DNA from: Streptomyces flaveolus
GTDB lineage: Bacteria; Actinomycetota; Actinomycetes; Streptomycetales; Streptomycetaceae
NCBI RefSeq assembly: GCF_014648815.1
Contig: NZ_BMRV01000006.1
Span: 310,001 to 374,000 of the forward strand
DNA: 64,000 bases
Direction: 5' to 3'
Part shown: piece after piece, positions 32,785-40,996 of the stretch
How the letters are laid out: every line of letters begins with the position of its first letter
Position numbering within the stretch: the stretch's first letter is position 1
Translations under genes and position numbers: made by a program
Notes under the pieces: generated by a model
Told to the model about the DNA's origin: nothing
Databases searched by the model: none
The model's input: only the letters and a program-made list of their open reading frames with translations

Positions 32785-34404
32785 TTACTTGTTCGGCGGC
32801 GGTCCGTCGATCGGCCGGCCGAGCACCCCGGGCCGCCGCTGCCAGGGCAGGGGACCGGCGGGCGGCCGATAGGCGACACCCAGGGCGTCGAGCCGCCGGT
32901 AGTGGGCGGCCATCCGCCGCTCGAAGTCGGCGAAGTCCCGCTCGTCCGGGGTGGGCAGGACGCTCCAGGCGACCTCCGCGAAGGCGGCGAGCCGCGGAAA
33001 GACCTGGTAGTCCACCCGCGCCTGGTTCTCCATCACCTCGGTCCACACGTTCGCCTGGGTGCCGAGCACACGCGCGGCCTCCTCGGGCGTCAACTCCGGT
33101 GGAACCGGCTCGAACCGGTAGACGTCCTCCAGGGTGCGCACGAAACCGATCGGTACGGGCTCGTCCTCGCCCGCGTCCTGCCGGTGGTCCAAGTACACCT
33201 GCTGCTCGGGGCACATGACCACGTCGTGTCCCGCGCGCGCGGCGGCGACCCCGCCGGCGTACCCACGCCAGGACGACACGGCCGCACCCTCGGCCAGTCC
33301 GCCCTCGAGGATCTCGTCCCAGCCGATGAGCCTGCGCCCGCGCGCGGTCAGCCACCGGTCGAAGTGCTTGATGAACCAGGACTGGAGTTCGTCCTCGCCG
33401 GCGAGCCCGAGTTCCTTGATGCGCGCCTGTGCGGCGGGTGACCGCTGCCACTGCCCCTTGGGGCATTCGTCACCGCCGACGTGGACGAACTCCGAGGGGA
33501 AGAGTTCGAGGAGTTCCTCGAAGACGCCCTCGTAGAAGCGCAGGGTCCCGTCCGTGGGCGCGAGGACGTTCTCGCAGACGCCCCAGGTGTCCCAGACGGT
33601 GAGGGAGGCGGTGTCGACGACGTCGGTGTTGCCGAGTTCCGGATACGCGGCGATGGCGGCCTGCGAGTGCCCGGGGACGTCGATTTCGGGGACGACGGTG
33701 ATGTGCCGTTCGGCGGCGTAGGCGACGATCTCCCGGATGTCGTCCTGGGTGTAGAAGCCGCCGTGCGGCTTGTCCTCCCACAACGGCGATGCCCGGTGCC
33801 CGTATTTGGTGCGCGCCCGCCAGGAGCCGGTCCCGGTGAGTTCCGGATACCGCTTGATCTCGATGCGCCAGCCCTGGTCGTCCGTCAGGTGGAAGTGGAG
33901 GACGTTCAGTTTGTGGGCGGCCATCAGGTCCAGGTAGCGCAGGACGCCTTCCTTGGGCAGGAAGTGCCGGGCGACGTCCAGCATCAGGCCGCGCCAGCGG
34001 AAACGGGGCGCGTCGTCGATGATCCGGTGCGGGACGGCGAGGGTGACGCCGGGCCGCACGGGCGCCCGCCGGAAAGCCTCCGGCCCGAGCAGCTGCCGCA
34101 GGGTCTGGGCACCCCAGAAGACGCCCGCGGGGCCGCCGCCGCGGATCTCGACGCACCGGTCGCGAAGCACGCTCAGCCGGTACGCCTCCGGCTCCAGCGC
34201 GTCGTCCAGCAGCAGCCGTACGCCGGCGCTGTCCTGCGCTCCTGTCCGCAGAGGCAGCGCGAAGGCGGCGCCGAGCGTGGCCCGCAGCCAGCGTTCGGTG
34301 GTCTCCGTACCGGGAGCGGCCCACAGGGTGGTGTCGCCGTCGAGGGGGATGCCGCTGCGCAGGGGGCCTTCGACGGCGCGCGGCGCCGGAATCAGTTCGG
34401 TCAC
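32785..34404 (-). CDS. Beta-N-acetylhexosaminidase, GH20
   Basis: 539 residues with a GH20b-like N-terminal domain and the (beta/alpha)8 GH20 domain. Landmarks: RFRWRGLMLDVARHFLP (about 145), KLNVLHFHLTDDQGWR, ITVVPEIDVPGHSQA, and the catalytic Asp-Glu pair HVGGDECPK near 315. No signal peptide, so the enzyme is cytoplasmic and probably splits imported chitobiose-like or other N-acetylhexosamine oligosaccharides. GTG 34404. It follows the sugar permease genes by 1 base, making a binding protein-permease-permease-hydrolase operon. Confidence 0.94.
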   Translation of the reverse strand: MTELIPAPRAVEGPLRSGIPLDGDTTLWAAPGTETTERWLRATLGAAFALPLRTGAQDSAGVRLLLDDALEPEAYRLSVLRDRCVEIRGGGPAGVFWGAQTLRQLLGPEAFRRAPVRPGVTLAVPHRIIDDAPRFRWRGLMLDVARHFLPKEGVLRYLDLMAAHKLNVLHFHLTDDQGWRIEIKRYPELTGTGSWRARTKYGHRASPLWEDKPHGGFYTQDDIREIVAYAAERHITVVPEIDVPGHSQAAIAAYPELGNTDVVDTASLTVWDTWGVCENVLAPTDGTLRFYEGVFEELLELFPSEFVHVGGDECPKGQWQRSPAAQARIKELGLAGEDELQSWFIKHFDRWLTARGRRLIGWDEILEGGLAEGAAVSSWRGYAGGVAAARAGHDVVMCPEQQVYLDHRQDAGEDEPVPIGFVRTLEDVYRFEPVPPELTPEEAARVLGTQANVWTEVMENQARVDYQVFPRLAAFAEVAWSVLPTPDERDFADFERRMAAHYRRLDALGVAYRPPAGPLPWQRRPGVLGRPIDGPPPNK

Positions 34405-34405
34405 G

Positions 34406-35251
34406 TCAGTCCTTCACCGCTCCGCCGAGGCCGGAGACGAGTCGTCGTTGCACGAGTACGAAGAAGACCAGCACCGGGATCGTCATCACGGTGGAGGCCG
34501 CCATGACCCCGCCCCAGTCGGGGTCGTCGGGCTTGTAGAAGACCAGCAGCGCCATCGGCAGCGTCGACTGGGAGGTGTCGCTGATGATGAACGACTTGGC
34601 GAACAGGAAGTCGTTCCAGGTCGAGATGAAGGAGAAGACACTGGTCGCCACCAGCCCCGGGAAGACCAGCGGGAAAAGGATCTGCCACAGAAAGCGCGCC
34701 CGGCTCGCGCCGTCGATGTACGCGGCCTCCTCCAGGGCTTCCGGCACCGCTTTCACGAAGCCCCGCAGCATCCAGATCGCGAAGGGCAGCGAGAAGGCGA
34801 TGTGGGGAAGGATCAGCGACCCCAGGGTGTTCAGCTGGCCGAGGTCCCGCATGAGGAAGAACAGCGGGATCGTGAGCGCTTCCACGGGCACCATCTGGGC
34901 CACCAGGAACATGATCAGCAGGGTGGTCCGGAAACGGAACCGGAAACGCGTCACGGCGGTCGCGGCGAGAAACGCGATGAGCGCCGAGGCGACCACGACG
35001 GTGACTGCCACGAGCAGACTGTTGAGAAAGTAACGGCCGAATTCCTGCTGCCCGAAGACCCGCCGGAAGGAATCCAGCGTGGGCGTCAGCGTCCACGGCC
35101 GCGGCTCGCTCGACTCGATCTCCCCGGCCGGTTTGAACGCGCTCAGCACCATCCAGTACAGCGGGAAGGCCACCACGACCGCGATCAGCAGCGCCGACGC
35201 CTCGGCCGCCAGCCGCCACGGACGGCGCACCCGCGCGCGCGGAAGATTCAC
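34406..35251 (-). CDS. Sugar ABC transporter permease (MalG type)
   Basis: 281 residues, six membrane segments starting at ASALLIAVVVAFPLYWMVLSAFK. The EAA loop EALEEAAYIDGASRARFLWQILFPLVFPGL near residues 185-215 contacts the ATPase. GTG 35251 overlaps the upstream permease stop (GTGA) with GGAGG 4-5 bases before. No ATPase is encoded in this operon; Streptomyces CUT1 importers share the ATPase MsiK encoded elsewhere, so that is the expected partner. Confidence 0.92.
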   Translation of the reverse strand: MNLPRARVRRPWRLAAEASALLIAVVVAFPLYWMVLSAFKPAGEIESSEPRPWTLTPTLDSFRRVFGQQEFGRYFLNSLLVAVTVVVASALIAFLAATAVTRFRFRFRTTLLIMFLVAQMVPVEALTIPLFFLMRDLGQLNTLGSLILPHIAFSLPFAIWMLRGFVKAVPEALEEAAYIDGASRARFLWQILFPLVFPGLVATSVFSFISTWNDFLFAKSFIISDTSQSTLPMALLVFYKPDDPDWGGVMAASTVMTIPVLVFFVLVQRRLVSGLGGAVKD

Positions 35252-36213
35252 AGCTCCTCCCCCTGGCGACGCAGCAGCCGCAGGTAGACCAGCGTCACGG
35301 CGAGCAGGATCAGCAGCATCACGACGCCGATCGCGGAGCCGAGGCTGTACTGCGACGACGCGAACGCCTTCTGGTAGGCGTAGACGTTGAGGACGAGGTT
35401 CTGGCCGGCGATGCCGCCGCCGTTCGTCATGACGTAGATCTGGGTGAAGACCTTGAAGTCCCAGATGACCGACTGGATGGTCACGACCACGAGGATCGGC
35501 CGGAGCATGGGCGCCAGCACCGAACGCCAGATCCGCCACTGCGAGGCACCGTCGAGCGCGGCGGCCTCCAGCACCTCGGCGGGGACGGCGCGGATCCCGG
35601 CGTAGACGGTGACCATGACGAACGGGAAGGAGCACCAGACCACTTCGAGCAGGACGAGCAGGAAGGCGCTGTAGCGTCCGTACGTCCAGGAGTGGTCGCC
35701 GAGGCCCAGCATCCGGTTGACCGGCCCGAAGTCCGGGTCGAACAGCAGCAGCCACACCGTCGACCCGGTGACCGCCGGAGTCGCCCAGGCACCGAGCCCG
35801 GCCAGCATGAGCGCGAGCCGGGGCAGCGCCCGCACCCGGGTCAGCAGCACGGCGAGCGCGCACCCGACGGCCAGCGTGGACACCACACAGGCCCCCGCGA
35901 ACACGACGGTGGCGGCCAGCACCCGCCAGAACTCCCCGTCCGCGAACAGCTCGGCGTAGTTCCCCAACCCCTGAAAACTGGTCGGCTCCCCACCACTGAC
36001 CTGGGCCTGCGTGTACTCCAGGAAGGAGATCAGCCCGAGCTGGTAAACGGGGTAGACGAGCAACCCACCGAGAACGACAAGAGCGGGCGCGAGATATATC
36101 CAAGGGGTACGGGAAGCGCCCCGCCAGGGGCGCGGGGAACTGCGCGAGGAACCACGAAGCACCCGCACTCGCCCACTCACCGCACCCCCCGCGCTGGAAG
36201 GCGACACGCTCAT
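35248..36213 (-). CDS. Sugar ABC transporter permease (MalF type) with repeat-derived N-terminus
   Basis: 321 residues. Six membrane segments from WIYLAPALVVLGGLLVYPVY (~38) and the EAA loop AEVLEAAALDGASQWRIWRSVLAPMLRP. The cytosolic N-terminus, residues ~19-33 (LRGSSRSSPRPWRGASR), is encoded by a copy of the dispersed repeat (36116-36155) also found outside genes at 10544 and 40258. ATG 36213 overlaps the binding-protein stop (ATGA). The permease core is normal, so the insertion probably did not break it. Confidence 0.9.
   Translation of the reverse strand: MSVSPSSAGGAVSGRVRVLRGSSRSSPRPWRGASRTPWIYLAPALVVLGGLLVYPVYQLGLISFLEYTQAQVSGGEPTSFQGLGNYAELFADGEFWRVLAATVVFAGACVVSTLAVGCALAVLLTRVRALPRLALMLAGLGAWATPAVTGSTVWLLLFDPDFGPVNRMLGLGDHSWTYGRYSAFLLVLLEVVWCSFPFVMVTVYAGIRAVPAEVLEAAALDGASQWRIWRSVLAPMLRPILVVVTIQSVIWDFKVFTQIYVMTNGGGIAGQNLVLNVYAYQKAFASSQYSLGSAIGVVMLLILLAVTLVYLRLLRRQGEEL
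36116..36155 (+). repeat. Dispersed Streptomyces repeat, copy 2, inside a permease gene
   Basis: GCGCCCCGCCAGGGGCGCGG followed by GGAACTGCGCGAGGAACCAC. It shares the 20-base core GGGGCGCGGGGAACTGCGCG with the intergenic copies; the flank differs (AGGAACCAC instead of ACCAGCCAC). In the coding strand it yields Ser/Arg/Pro-rich residues ahead of the first membrane segment. Confidence 0.85.
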
Positions 36214-37508
36214 CCGGCGGAGCCAAACGCCTCGTTCATCTTCCGCGCCGCGTCCCCCGCGGCAGCGCCCACGCCCTTCTTGCCGCTGACCACCTCCTGG
36301 AACATCGTCGGCAGCACCAGCGACGAGTCGATCGTCGCCCACGCGGCCGACGCCGGAACGAACTTCGTGCCCGCGGCGAGTGTGTCGACGAACGGCTTCA
36401 CGAACGGCTCCTTCGCCGCGACACCCTGCCGCACGTCCGTGAAGGTCGGCAGGAAGCCCATCGCGTCGAACAGCTCGCCCTGGGCCTCCTTCGACGCCAG
36501 CCGCTTCATCAGGTCGACGGCGAGGGTGCGGTGCGAGGTGCTCCTGAGGACGCCGAGGTTGTTGCCGCCGGCGAAGGCCGGGGCGATGGAGCCGGGCTTC
36601 ACGCCGGGCAGCGGCACGACCGCGTACGTGCCCTTGACCGTGCCGGCCTCCACGGCCTGGTGGCTGAAGTCGCCGCCGATCGCCATGGCCGCCTTGCCGG
36701 ACGCGAACGCGGTGACGGTGTCGTTGCCGCCCATGCCGGCGCATTTGGCGGCCGGGCAGTTGTCGTCGCCGAAGAGGGAGGTGTACGCCTCGATGCCCTT
36801 CCGCGCGGCGGCGCTGTCGATCGCCGAGGCGTACGAGCCGCCCTTGCCGGTGGCGAGTTCGCCGCCGTTGGCCCAGATGAAGGGCATCGCGCCGTAGGTG
36901 TAGGCGCCGCCGACCGCGATGCCGTACAGGCCGGGCTTCGCGGCGCGGATCGTCTTCGCGGTGGACGCCAGTTCGTCCAGCGACGTGGGGGGCTCGAGGT
37001 TCAGCTCCTTGAAGACGTCGGTGCGGTAGTACAGGGCCCGCACGCCGACGAAGTACGGGGCGCCGTAGACCTTGCCGTCCACGGTGACCGACTGCCGGGC
37101 TGTCGGGTCGGTGTCCTTGGCCTCGTCCCAGGCGCCGAACTCCTCGGTGACGTCGGCGAGTCCGCCGTCCTTCACATAGCCGGCGGTGTCGGTGTTGCCG
37201 TACTCGATGACGTCGGGGGCGCTCTTCGGGTCGTTGAAGGCGGCCTTGATGCGCTGGGCGCGGGTCTCGACGGGGATGTACTCGACGGAGACCTCGGTGC
37301 CCTCGTGGGCCTTCTCGAAGCCGGCGAGGACCTGGTCGACGACCTGTTCCTTGGGCTTGTTGTTGACCTCCTGGAAGAGCCAGACCCGCAGGGTGCCGCT
37401 CTTCTCGTCCTTGCCGGAGGAGGAGTTGTCGGACGTCTGGGGCGCGCAGGCCGCCGTGACGACCGCGGTGGCGGCCAGCAGTACGGCCAGCCGGGGGGAG
37501 AGCTTCAT
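36210..37508 (-). CDS. Sugar-binding lipoprotein of CUT1 ABC importer
   Basis: 432-residue extracellular solute-binding protein (family 1). Lipobox TAAC near residue 21 predicts a lipoprotein. The mature sequence (GTLRVWLFQEVNNKPKEQVVDQVLAGFEKAH) and the later GKVYGAPYFVGVRALYYRTDVF fit MalE/DasA-like proteins. GGAGGA lies 7 bases before the ATG. First gene of the operon; its hexosaminidase partner points to N-acetylglucosamine-type oligosaccharides. Candidate operators at 37531-37545 and 37604-37619 lie just upstream. Confidence 0.93.
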   Translation of the reverse strand: MKLSPRLAVLLAATAVVTAACAPQTSDNSSSGKDEKSGTLRVWLFQEVNNKPKEQVVDQVLAGFEKAHEGTEVSVEYIPVETRAQRIKAAFNDPKSAPDVIEYGNTDTAGYVKDGGLADVTEEFGAWDEAKDTDPTARQSVTVDGKVYGAPYFVGVRALYYRTDVFKELNLEPPTSLDELASTAKTIRAAKPGLYGIAVGGAYTYGAMPFIWANGGELATGKGGSYASAIDSAAARKGIEAYTSLFGDDNCPAAKCAGMGGNDTVTAFASGKAAMAIGGDFSHQAVEAGTVKGTYAVVPLPGVKPGSIAPAFAGGNNLGVLRSTSHRTLAVDLMKRLASKEAQGELFDAMGFLPTFTDVRQGVAAKEPFVKPFVDTLAAGTKFVPASAAWATIDSSLVLPTMFQEVVSGKKGVGAAAGDAARKMNEAFGSAG

Positions 37509-37530
37509 GGAGTGATCCTCCGGACGTGCG

Positions 37531-37545
37531 TTGCAACATATGCAA
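37531..37545. promoter_or_regulatory. Operator candidate TTGCA-N5-TGCAA upstream of sugar importer
   Basis: Perfect 5-base arms, 22 bases upstream of the binding-protein start. Similar TTGCA/TGCAA dyads bind LacI- or ROK-type sugar repressors in actinomycetes. A CATATG at its centre could be part of the -10 region. Confidence 0.45.
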
Positions 37546-37603
37546 TGACGGTTTCGCTCTGCACAACACCCTGGAGGTTATGGACTACATGAACATGTCC
37601 ACA

Positions 37604-37619
37604 AGAGGTCTCCACCACT
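37604..37619. promoter_or_regulatory. dre-like site (possible DasR operator)
   Basis: AGAGGTCTCCACCACT matches the DasR-responsive element consensus ACTGGTCTAGACCAGT at 11 of 16 positions, including GGTCT and ACCA. It is about 100 bases upstream of the binding-protein gene. A separate ACATG-AA-CATGT palindrome is at 37587-37598. DasR controls aminosugar uptake in Streptomyces, which fits the hexosaminidase in this operon; the match is imperfect. Confidence 0.4.
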
Positions 37620-37660
37620 TCGTGACACGCGGGCGCGCGAGGGTCCCCGGGCATGCGAAA

Positions 37661-37694
37661 GCCCCCGGAGCGCGCGCGGGCACGCTCCGGGGGC
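37661..37694 (-). terminator. Terminator of the DUF3039 gene
   Basis: 12-bp stem GCCCCCGGAGCG / CGCTCCGGGGGC with a 10-base loop, about 28 bases past the DUF3039 stop and upstream of the sugar-importer promoter. Confidence 0.85.
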
Positions 37695-37722
37695 CTCGGG
37701 AAGACCGGTCGGGCCGGGCTAG

Positions 37723-38007
37723 CTACTTCTTGTCGCCGCCCTTGCCCTGGTCGCCCCCGGCGCTCATGGACTCGTAGATCTCCTTGCACATGGGACACAC
37801 GGGGTACTTCTTCGGGTCGCGGCCCGGTACCCAGACCTTGCCGCACAGCGCCACGACGGGGGTGCCGTCGAGGGCACTCGCCATGATCTTGTCCTTCTGG
37901 ACGTAATGGGCGAAGCGCTCGTGGTCACCGTCGCCGTGGGACACCTGTGGCGTCGGCTCTACGAGGGTCCCCGTACCAGTCCCGCGCTCGGGCTCGAGAG
38001 TGCTCAT
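37723..38007 (-). CDS. DUF3039 family protein
   Basis: 94 residues, actinobacterial DUF3039. The conserved part is HERFAHYVQKDKIMASALDGTPVVALCGKVWVPGRDPKKYPVCPMCKEIYE, with a single Cys and a Cys-x2-Cys that could bind a metal; acidic/Gly-rich ends. Function unknown. ATG 38007 is preferred over a TTG nine bases upstream. It follows the YqgE gene by 30 bases on the same strand. Confidence 0.85.
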   Translation of the reverse strand: MSTLEPERGTGTGTLVEPTPQVSHGDGDHERFAHYVQKDKIMASALDGTPVVALCGKVWVPGRDPKKYPVCPMCKEIYESMSAGGDQGKGGDKK

Positions 38008-38037
38008 AAACGCCAAGGGTACTGAAGCTCACACGCT

Positions 38038-38619
38038 TCAGTTGAGCGAAGGGTCGTCCGGATACGTCGCCACCATCGCCAGCTCGCTGCGCTGGCGGCG
38101 CAGGACCTCGCGCCACAGTCTCTCCGGGAACGGGAAGGAGACGTCGCCCGGCTCGGACTCCACCACGTACCAGGCGCCCTCCGTCAGCTCGTCCTCCAGC
38201 TGACCGGGGCCCCAGCCGGCGTATCCGGCGAAGATGCGCAGGGCGCCCAGGGCGGGGGCCAGCAGCTCCGGCGGTGCCTCCAGGTCGACCAGACCGATCG
38301 CGCCGTGCACCCTGCGCCACCCCAGCGGGGCCGCCTCCCCGGACGCGCCGCCGGGGACGACCGCGACACCGAGCGCCGAGTCCAGCGACACCGGGCCGCC
38401 CTGGAAGACCACCCCGGGCTCGCCGGCGAGATCCGCCCAGCCCTCCAGGATGTCGCCCACGTCGACCGGCGTGGGGCGGTTGAGGACGACACCGAGGGAG
38501 CCCTCCTCGTCGTGGTCGAGAAGGAGCACCACCGCACGCTCGAAGTTCGGGTCCGCCAGGGCGGGCGTTGCCACGAGCAGCCGCCCTGTGAGCGAGGACA
38601 CCTCGGTCATGCCAGACAT
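38038..38619 (-). CDS. YqgE/AlgH family protein (UPF0301)
   Basis: About 193 residues. Family hallmarks are present: GRLLVATPALADPNFERAVVLLLDHDEEGSLGVVLNRPT and FQGGPVSLDSALGVAV, then FAGYAGWGPGQLEDEL. The biochemical role is unsettled. ATG 38619 is chosen with GGGA just upstream; ATG 38610 is the alternative. Divergent from murA with 224 bases between, in which I see no further gene. Confidence 0.92.
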   Translation of the reverse strand: MSGMTEVSSLTGRLLVATPALADPNFERAVVLLLDHDEEGSLGVVLNRPTPVDVGDILEGWADLAGEPGVVFQGGPVSLDSALGVAVVPGGASGEAAPLGWRRVHGAIGLVDLEAPPELLAPALGALRIFAGYAGWGPGQLEDELTEGAWYVVESEPGDVSFPFPERLWREVLRRQRSELAMVATYPDDPSLN

Positions 38620-38843
38620 GATCCCGCATGTTCCCCTCCCGTGGGGAGGCAATCGGGGGCACGGGGGTGAACGGGCGCCCCCGCACGCTCCCGCACGGTG
38701 ACCGCACGTGCCCGCCGCGGGACCCTTCGTGTTGTGACACACCTATGACGTTGCCGGACCCTCCTCGGGCTTACTGAAGGGGGGTGCGGGGCGACTACCC
38801 TTTCCCTTCTGGCCCCTGCCCCACCCCACGGAACGCGAGATTC

Positions 38844-40190
38844 ATGACCGTCAACGGCACTGATGACGTACTGCTTGTCCACGGCGGAACCCCGCTGGAG
38901 GGCGAGATCCGGGTCCGCGGTGCGAAGAACCTCGTGCCGAAGGCCATGGTCGCCGCCCTGCTGGGCAGTGCGCCGAGCCGGCTGCGCAACGTGCCGGACA
39001 TCCGCGATGTGCGGGTCGTACGCGGACTGCTGCAGCTGCACGGGGTCACGGTCCGTCCGGGCGAGGAGCCCGGCGAGCTGGTGCTCGACCCGACCCACGT
39101 GGAGAGCGCGAACGTCGCCGACATCGATGCCCACGCGGGCTCGTCGCGCATCCCGATCCTGTTCTGCGGCCCGCTGCTGCACCGCCTCGGGCACGCGTTC
39201 ATCCCCGGCCTCGGCGGCTGCGACATCGGCGGCCGGCCCATCGACTTCCACTTCGACGTGCTGCGGCAGTTCGGCGCGAAGATCGAGAAGCGGGCGGACG
39301 GCCAGTACCTGGAGGCCCCGCAGCGGCTGCGCGGCACGAAGATCAACCTGCCGTACCCGTCCGTCGGCGCGACCGAGCAGGTGCTGCTGACGGCGGTGCT
39401 CGCCGAGGGCGTCACGGAGCTGTCCAACGCGGCCGTGGAGCCGGAGATCGAGGACCTGATCTGCGTCCTGCAGAAAATGGGCGCGATCATCGCGATGGAC
39501 ACCGACCGCACGATCCGCATCACCGGTGTGGACCAGCTCGGCGGCTACACCCACCGCGCCCTCTCCGACCGGCTGGAGGCCGCCTCCTGGGCGTCGGCGG
39601 CGCTGGCGACCGAGGGGAACATCTACGTCCGCGGCGCCCAGCAGCGCTCGATGATGACGTTCCTGAACACCTTCCGGAAGGTGGGCGGCGCCTTCGAGAT
39701 CGACGACGAGGGCATCCGCTTCTGGCACCCGGGCGGCCTGCTGAAGTCCATCGCCCTGGAGACGGACGTGCACCCCGGCTTCCAGACCGACTGGCAGCAG
39801 CCCCTGGTGGTCGCCCTGACGCAGGCCACGGGCCTGTCCATCGTCCACGAGACGGTCTACGAGTCCCGGCTCGGCTTCACCTCCGCGCTCAACCAGATGG
39901 GCGCCCACATCCAGCTCTACCGCGAGTGCCTCGGCGGCTCCGACTGCCGCTTCGGCCAGCGCAACTTCCTCCACTCGGCCGTCGTCTCCGGACCGACCAA
40001 GCTGGAAGGCGCCGACCTGGTCATCCCCGACCTGCGCGGTGGCTTCTCCTACCTCATCGCCGCCCTCGCGGCCCAGGGCACGTCCCGGGTCCACGGCATC
40101 GACCTGATCAACCGGGGCTACGAGAACTTCATGGAGAAGCTCGTGGAACTCGGCGCAAAGGTCGAACTCCCGGGCAAGGCCCTCGGCTAG
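38844..40190 (+). CDS. murA: UDP-N-acetylglucosamine 1-carboxyvinyltransferase MurA
   Basis: First committed step of peptidoglycan synthesis: enolpyruvyl transfer from PEP to UDP-GlcNAc. 448 residues with the EPSP-synthase-like inside-out barrel. Lys29-Asn30 in RGAKN binds UDP-GlcNAc. Cys126 in GGCDIGGRPID is the residue attacked by fosfomycin and is present, so the enzyme should be fosfomycin-sensitive (mycobacteria have Asp). Followed by a 20-bp terminator. A murA homologue paralogous copy is common in Streptomyces; I cannot say which is essential here. Confidence 0.95.
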   Translation: MTVNGTDDVLLVHGGTPLEGEIRVRGAKNLVPKAMVAALLGSAPSRLRNVPDIRDVRVVRGLLQLHGVTVRPGEEPGELVLDPTHVESANVADIDAHAGSSRIPILFCGPLLHRLGHAFIPGLGGCDIGGRPIDFHFDVLRQFGAKIEKRADGQYLEAPQRLRGTKINLPYPSVGATEQVLLTAVLAEGVTELSNAAVEPEIEDLICVLQKMGAIIAMDTDRTIRITGVDQLGGYTHRALSDRLEAASWASAALATEGNIYVRGAQQRSMMTFLNTFRKVGGAFEIDDEGIRFWHPGGLLKSIALETDVHPGFQTDWQQPLVVALTQATGLSIVHETVYESRLGFTSALNQMGAHIQLYRECLGGSDCRFGQRNFLHSAVVSGPTKLEGADLVIPDLRGGFSYLIAALAAQGTSRVHGIDLINRGYENFMEKLVELGAKVELPGKALG

Positions 40191-40203
40191 CCGACAGCGA
40201 CAA

Positions 40204-40249
40204 CGCCGATGGGGCGGTCACCCGAGTCCGGGTGACCGCCCCATCGGCG
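40204..40249. terminator. Strong terminator after murA
   Basis: Perfect 20-bp stem (left arm 40204-40223, right arm 40230-40249) with a 6-base loop, 14 bases past the murA stop. It faces the HU gene end, so it may work in both directions. Confidence 0.95.
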
Positions 40250-40257
40250 TGTGCTGA

Positions 40258-40299
40258 GCGCGCCCCGAAAGGGGCGCGGGGAACTGCGCGACCAGCCAC
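40258..40299 (+). repeat. Dispersed Streptomyces repeat, copy 3
   Basis: Contains the core GGGGCGCGGGGAACTGCGCG followed by ACCAGCCAC, directly after the murA terminator. Its 5' half is a hairpin (CGCCCC-GAAA-GGGGCG). Confidence 0.85.
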
Positions 40300-40357
40300 A
40301 GGCGGCCCGCAGGCCACAGGACGGGCCCGCAGTCACCCGGCGCTCGAAGCGGAGCGC

Positions 40358-40639
40358 TTACTTGCCCTTGGCGGCTTCCTTGAGCTTGGAGCCCGCGGAG
40401 ACCTTCACGCTGTAGCCGGCCGGAATCTGGATCGGCTCGCCGGTCTGCGGGTTGCGGGCGGTGCGAGCGGCACGGTGCGTGCGCTCGAAGGTCAGGAAGC
40501 CGGGGATGGTGACCTTCTCGTCGCCCTTGGAGACGATGTCGCCGACGACGTCGGCGAACGCGGCCAGAACGGCGTCGGCGTCCTTGCGGGTCACCTCGGC
40601 GCGGTCGGCCAGCGCGGCCACCAGCTCACTGCGGTTCAT
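40358..40639 (-). CDS. hupA: HU-family nucleoid protein
   Basis: 93-residue DNA-binding HU. Starts MNRSELVAALADRAEVTRKDA and has the beta-arm motif KVTIPGFLTFERTHRAARTARNPQTGEPIQIPAGYSVKVSAG, with the intercalating Pro in RNPQTGEP. No Lys/Ala-rich C-terminal tail, so this is the short HU (HupA) rather than the tailed HupS. GGGAG lies 7 bases before the ATG. Monocistronic; the 5' region (40640-40996) is long. Confidence 0.95.
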   Translation of the reverse strand: MNRSELVAALADRAEVTRKDADAVLAAFADVVGDIVSKGDEKVTIPGFLTFERTHRAARTARNPQTGEPIQIPAGYSVKVSAGSKLKEAAKGK

Positions 40640-40996
40640 GTTGTTACTCCCGTGTTCTTCTTGCCGTTGAGGCGTGCCACGCGGCGGAGCCGCATGCAGG
40701 CACAGCGAAAGCCGATGCTGCCAGGGACCTCGGACAGTTCCCTCACCCGGGTCCGTCGTCGGGCCCTCGCGCCCAGACAGGCATCCTGCCTGCACCTGCG
40801 GCGGTAATGCCAATCCGGCACCCCCAGGAGTCGTGAGAACACCCTTGGGAGTCATACGGAGAGGGCCGGGGCCCTGGTCTGGCGCCACCCTAGAGGGCGG
40901 TCCGAGGCGCTCCGTTCCGCGACGCGCCGGTACGGCGGCCCGTCGTGGCGATCCTCACAGCCGTCGCACGGGCCGCCGAGTCCCTCTCCGGGGGCC
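40640..40996. other. Long upstream region of the HU gene
   Basis: 357 bases without a gene. It holds a perfect 15-base palindrome CAGGCA-TCC-TGCCTG at 40778-40792 and a GCGGC-GGA-GCCGC hairpin near 40681. These could be an operator and part of a structured 5' leader for hupA, which is controlled by growth phase in other bacteria. The left end holds the malic enzyme 3' flank; no terminator there is obvious. Confidence 0.45.
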
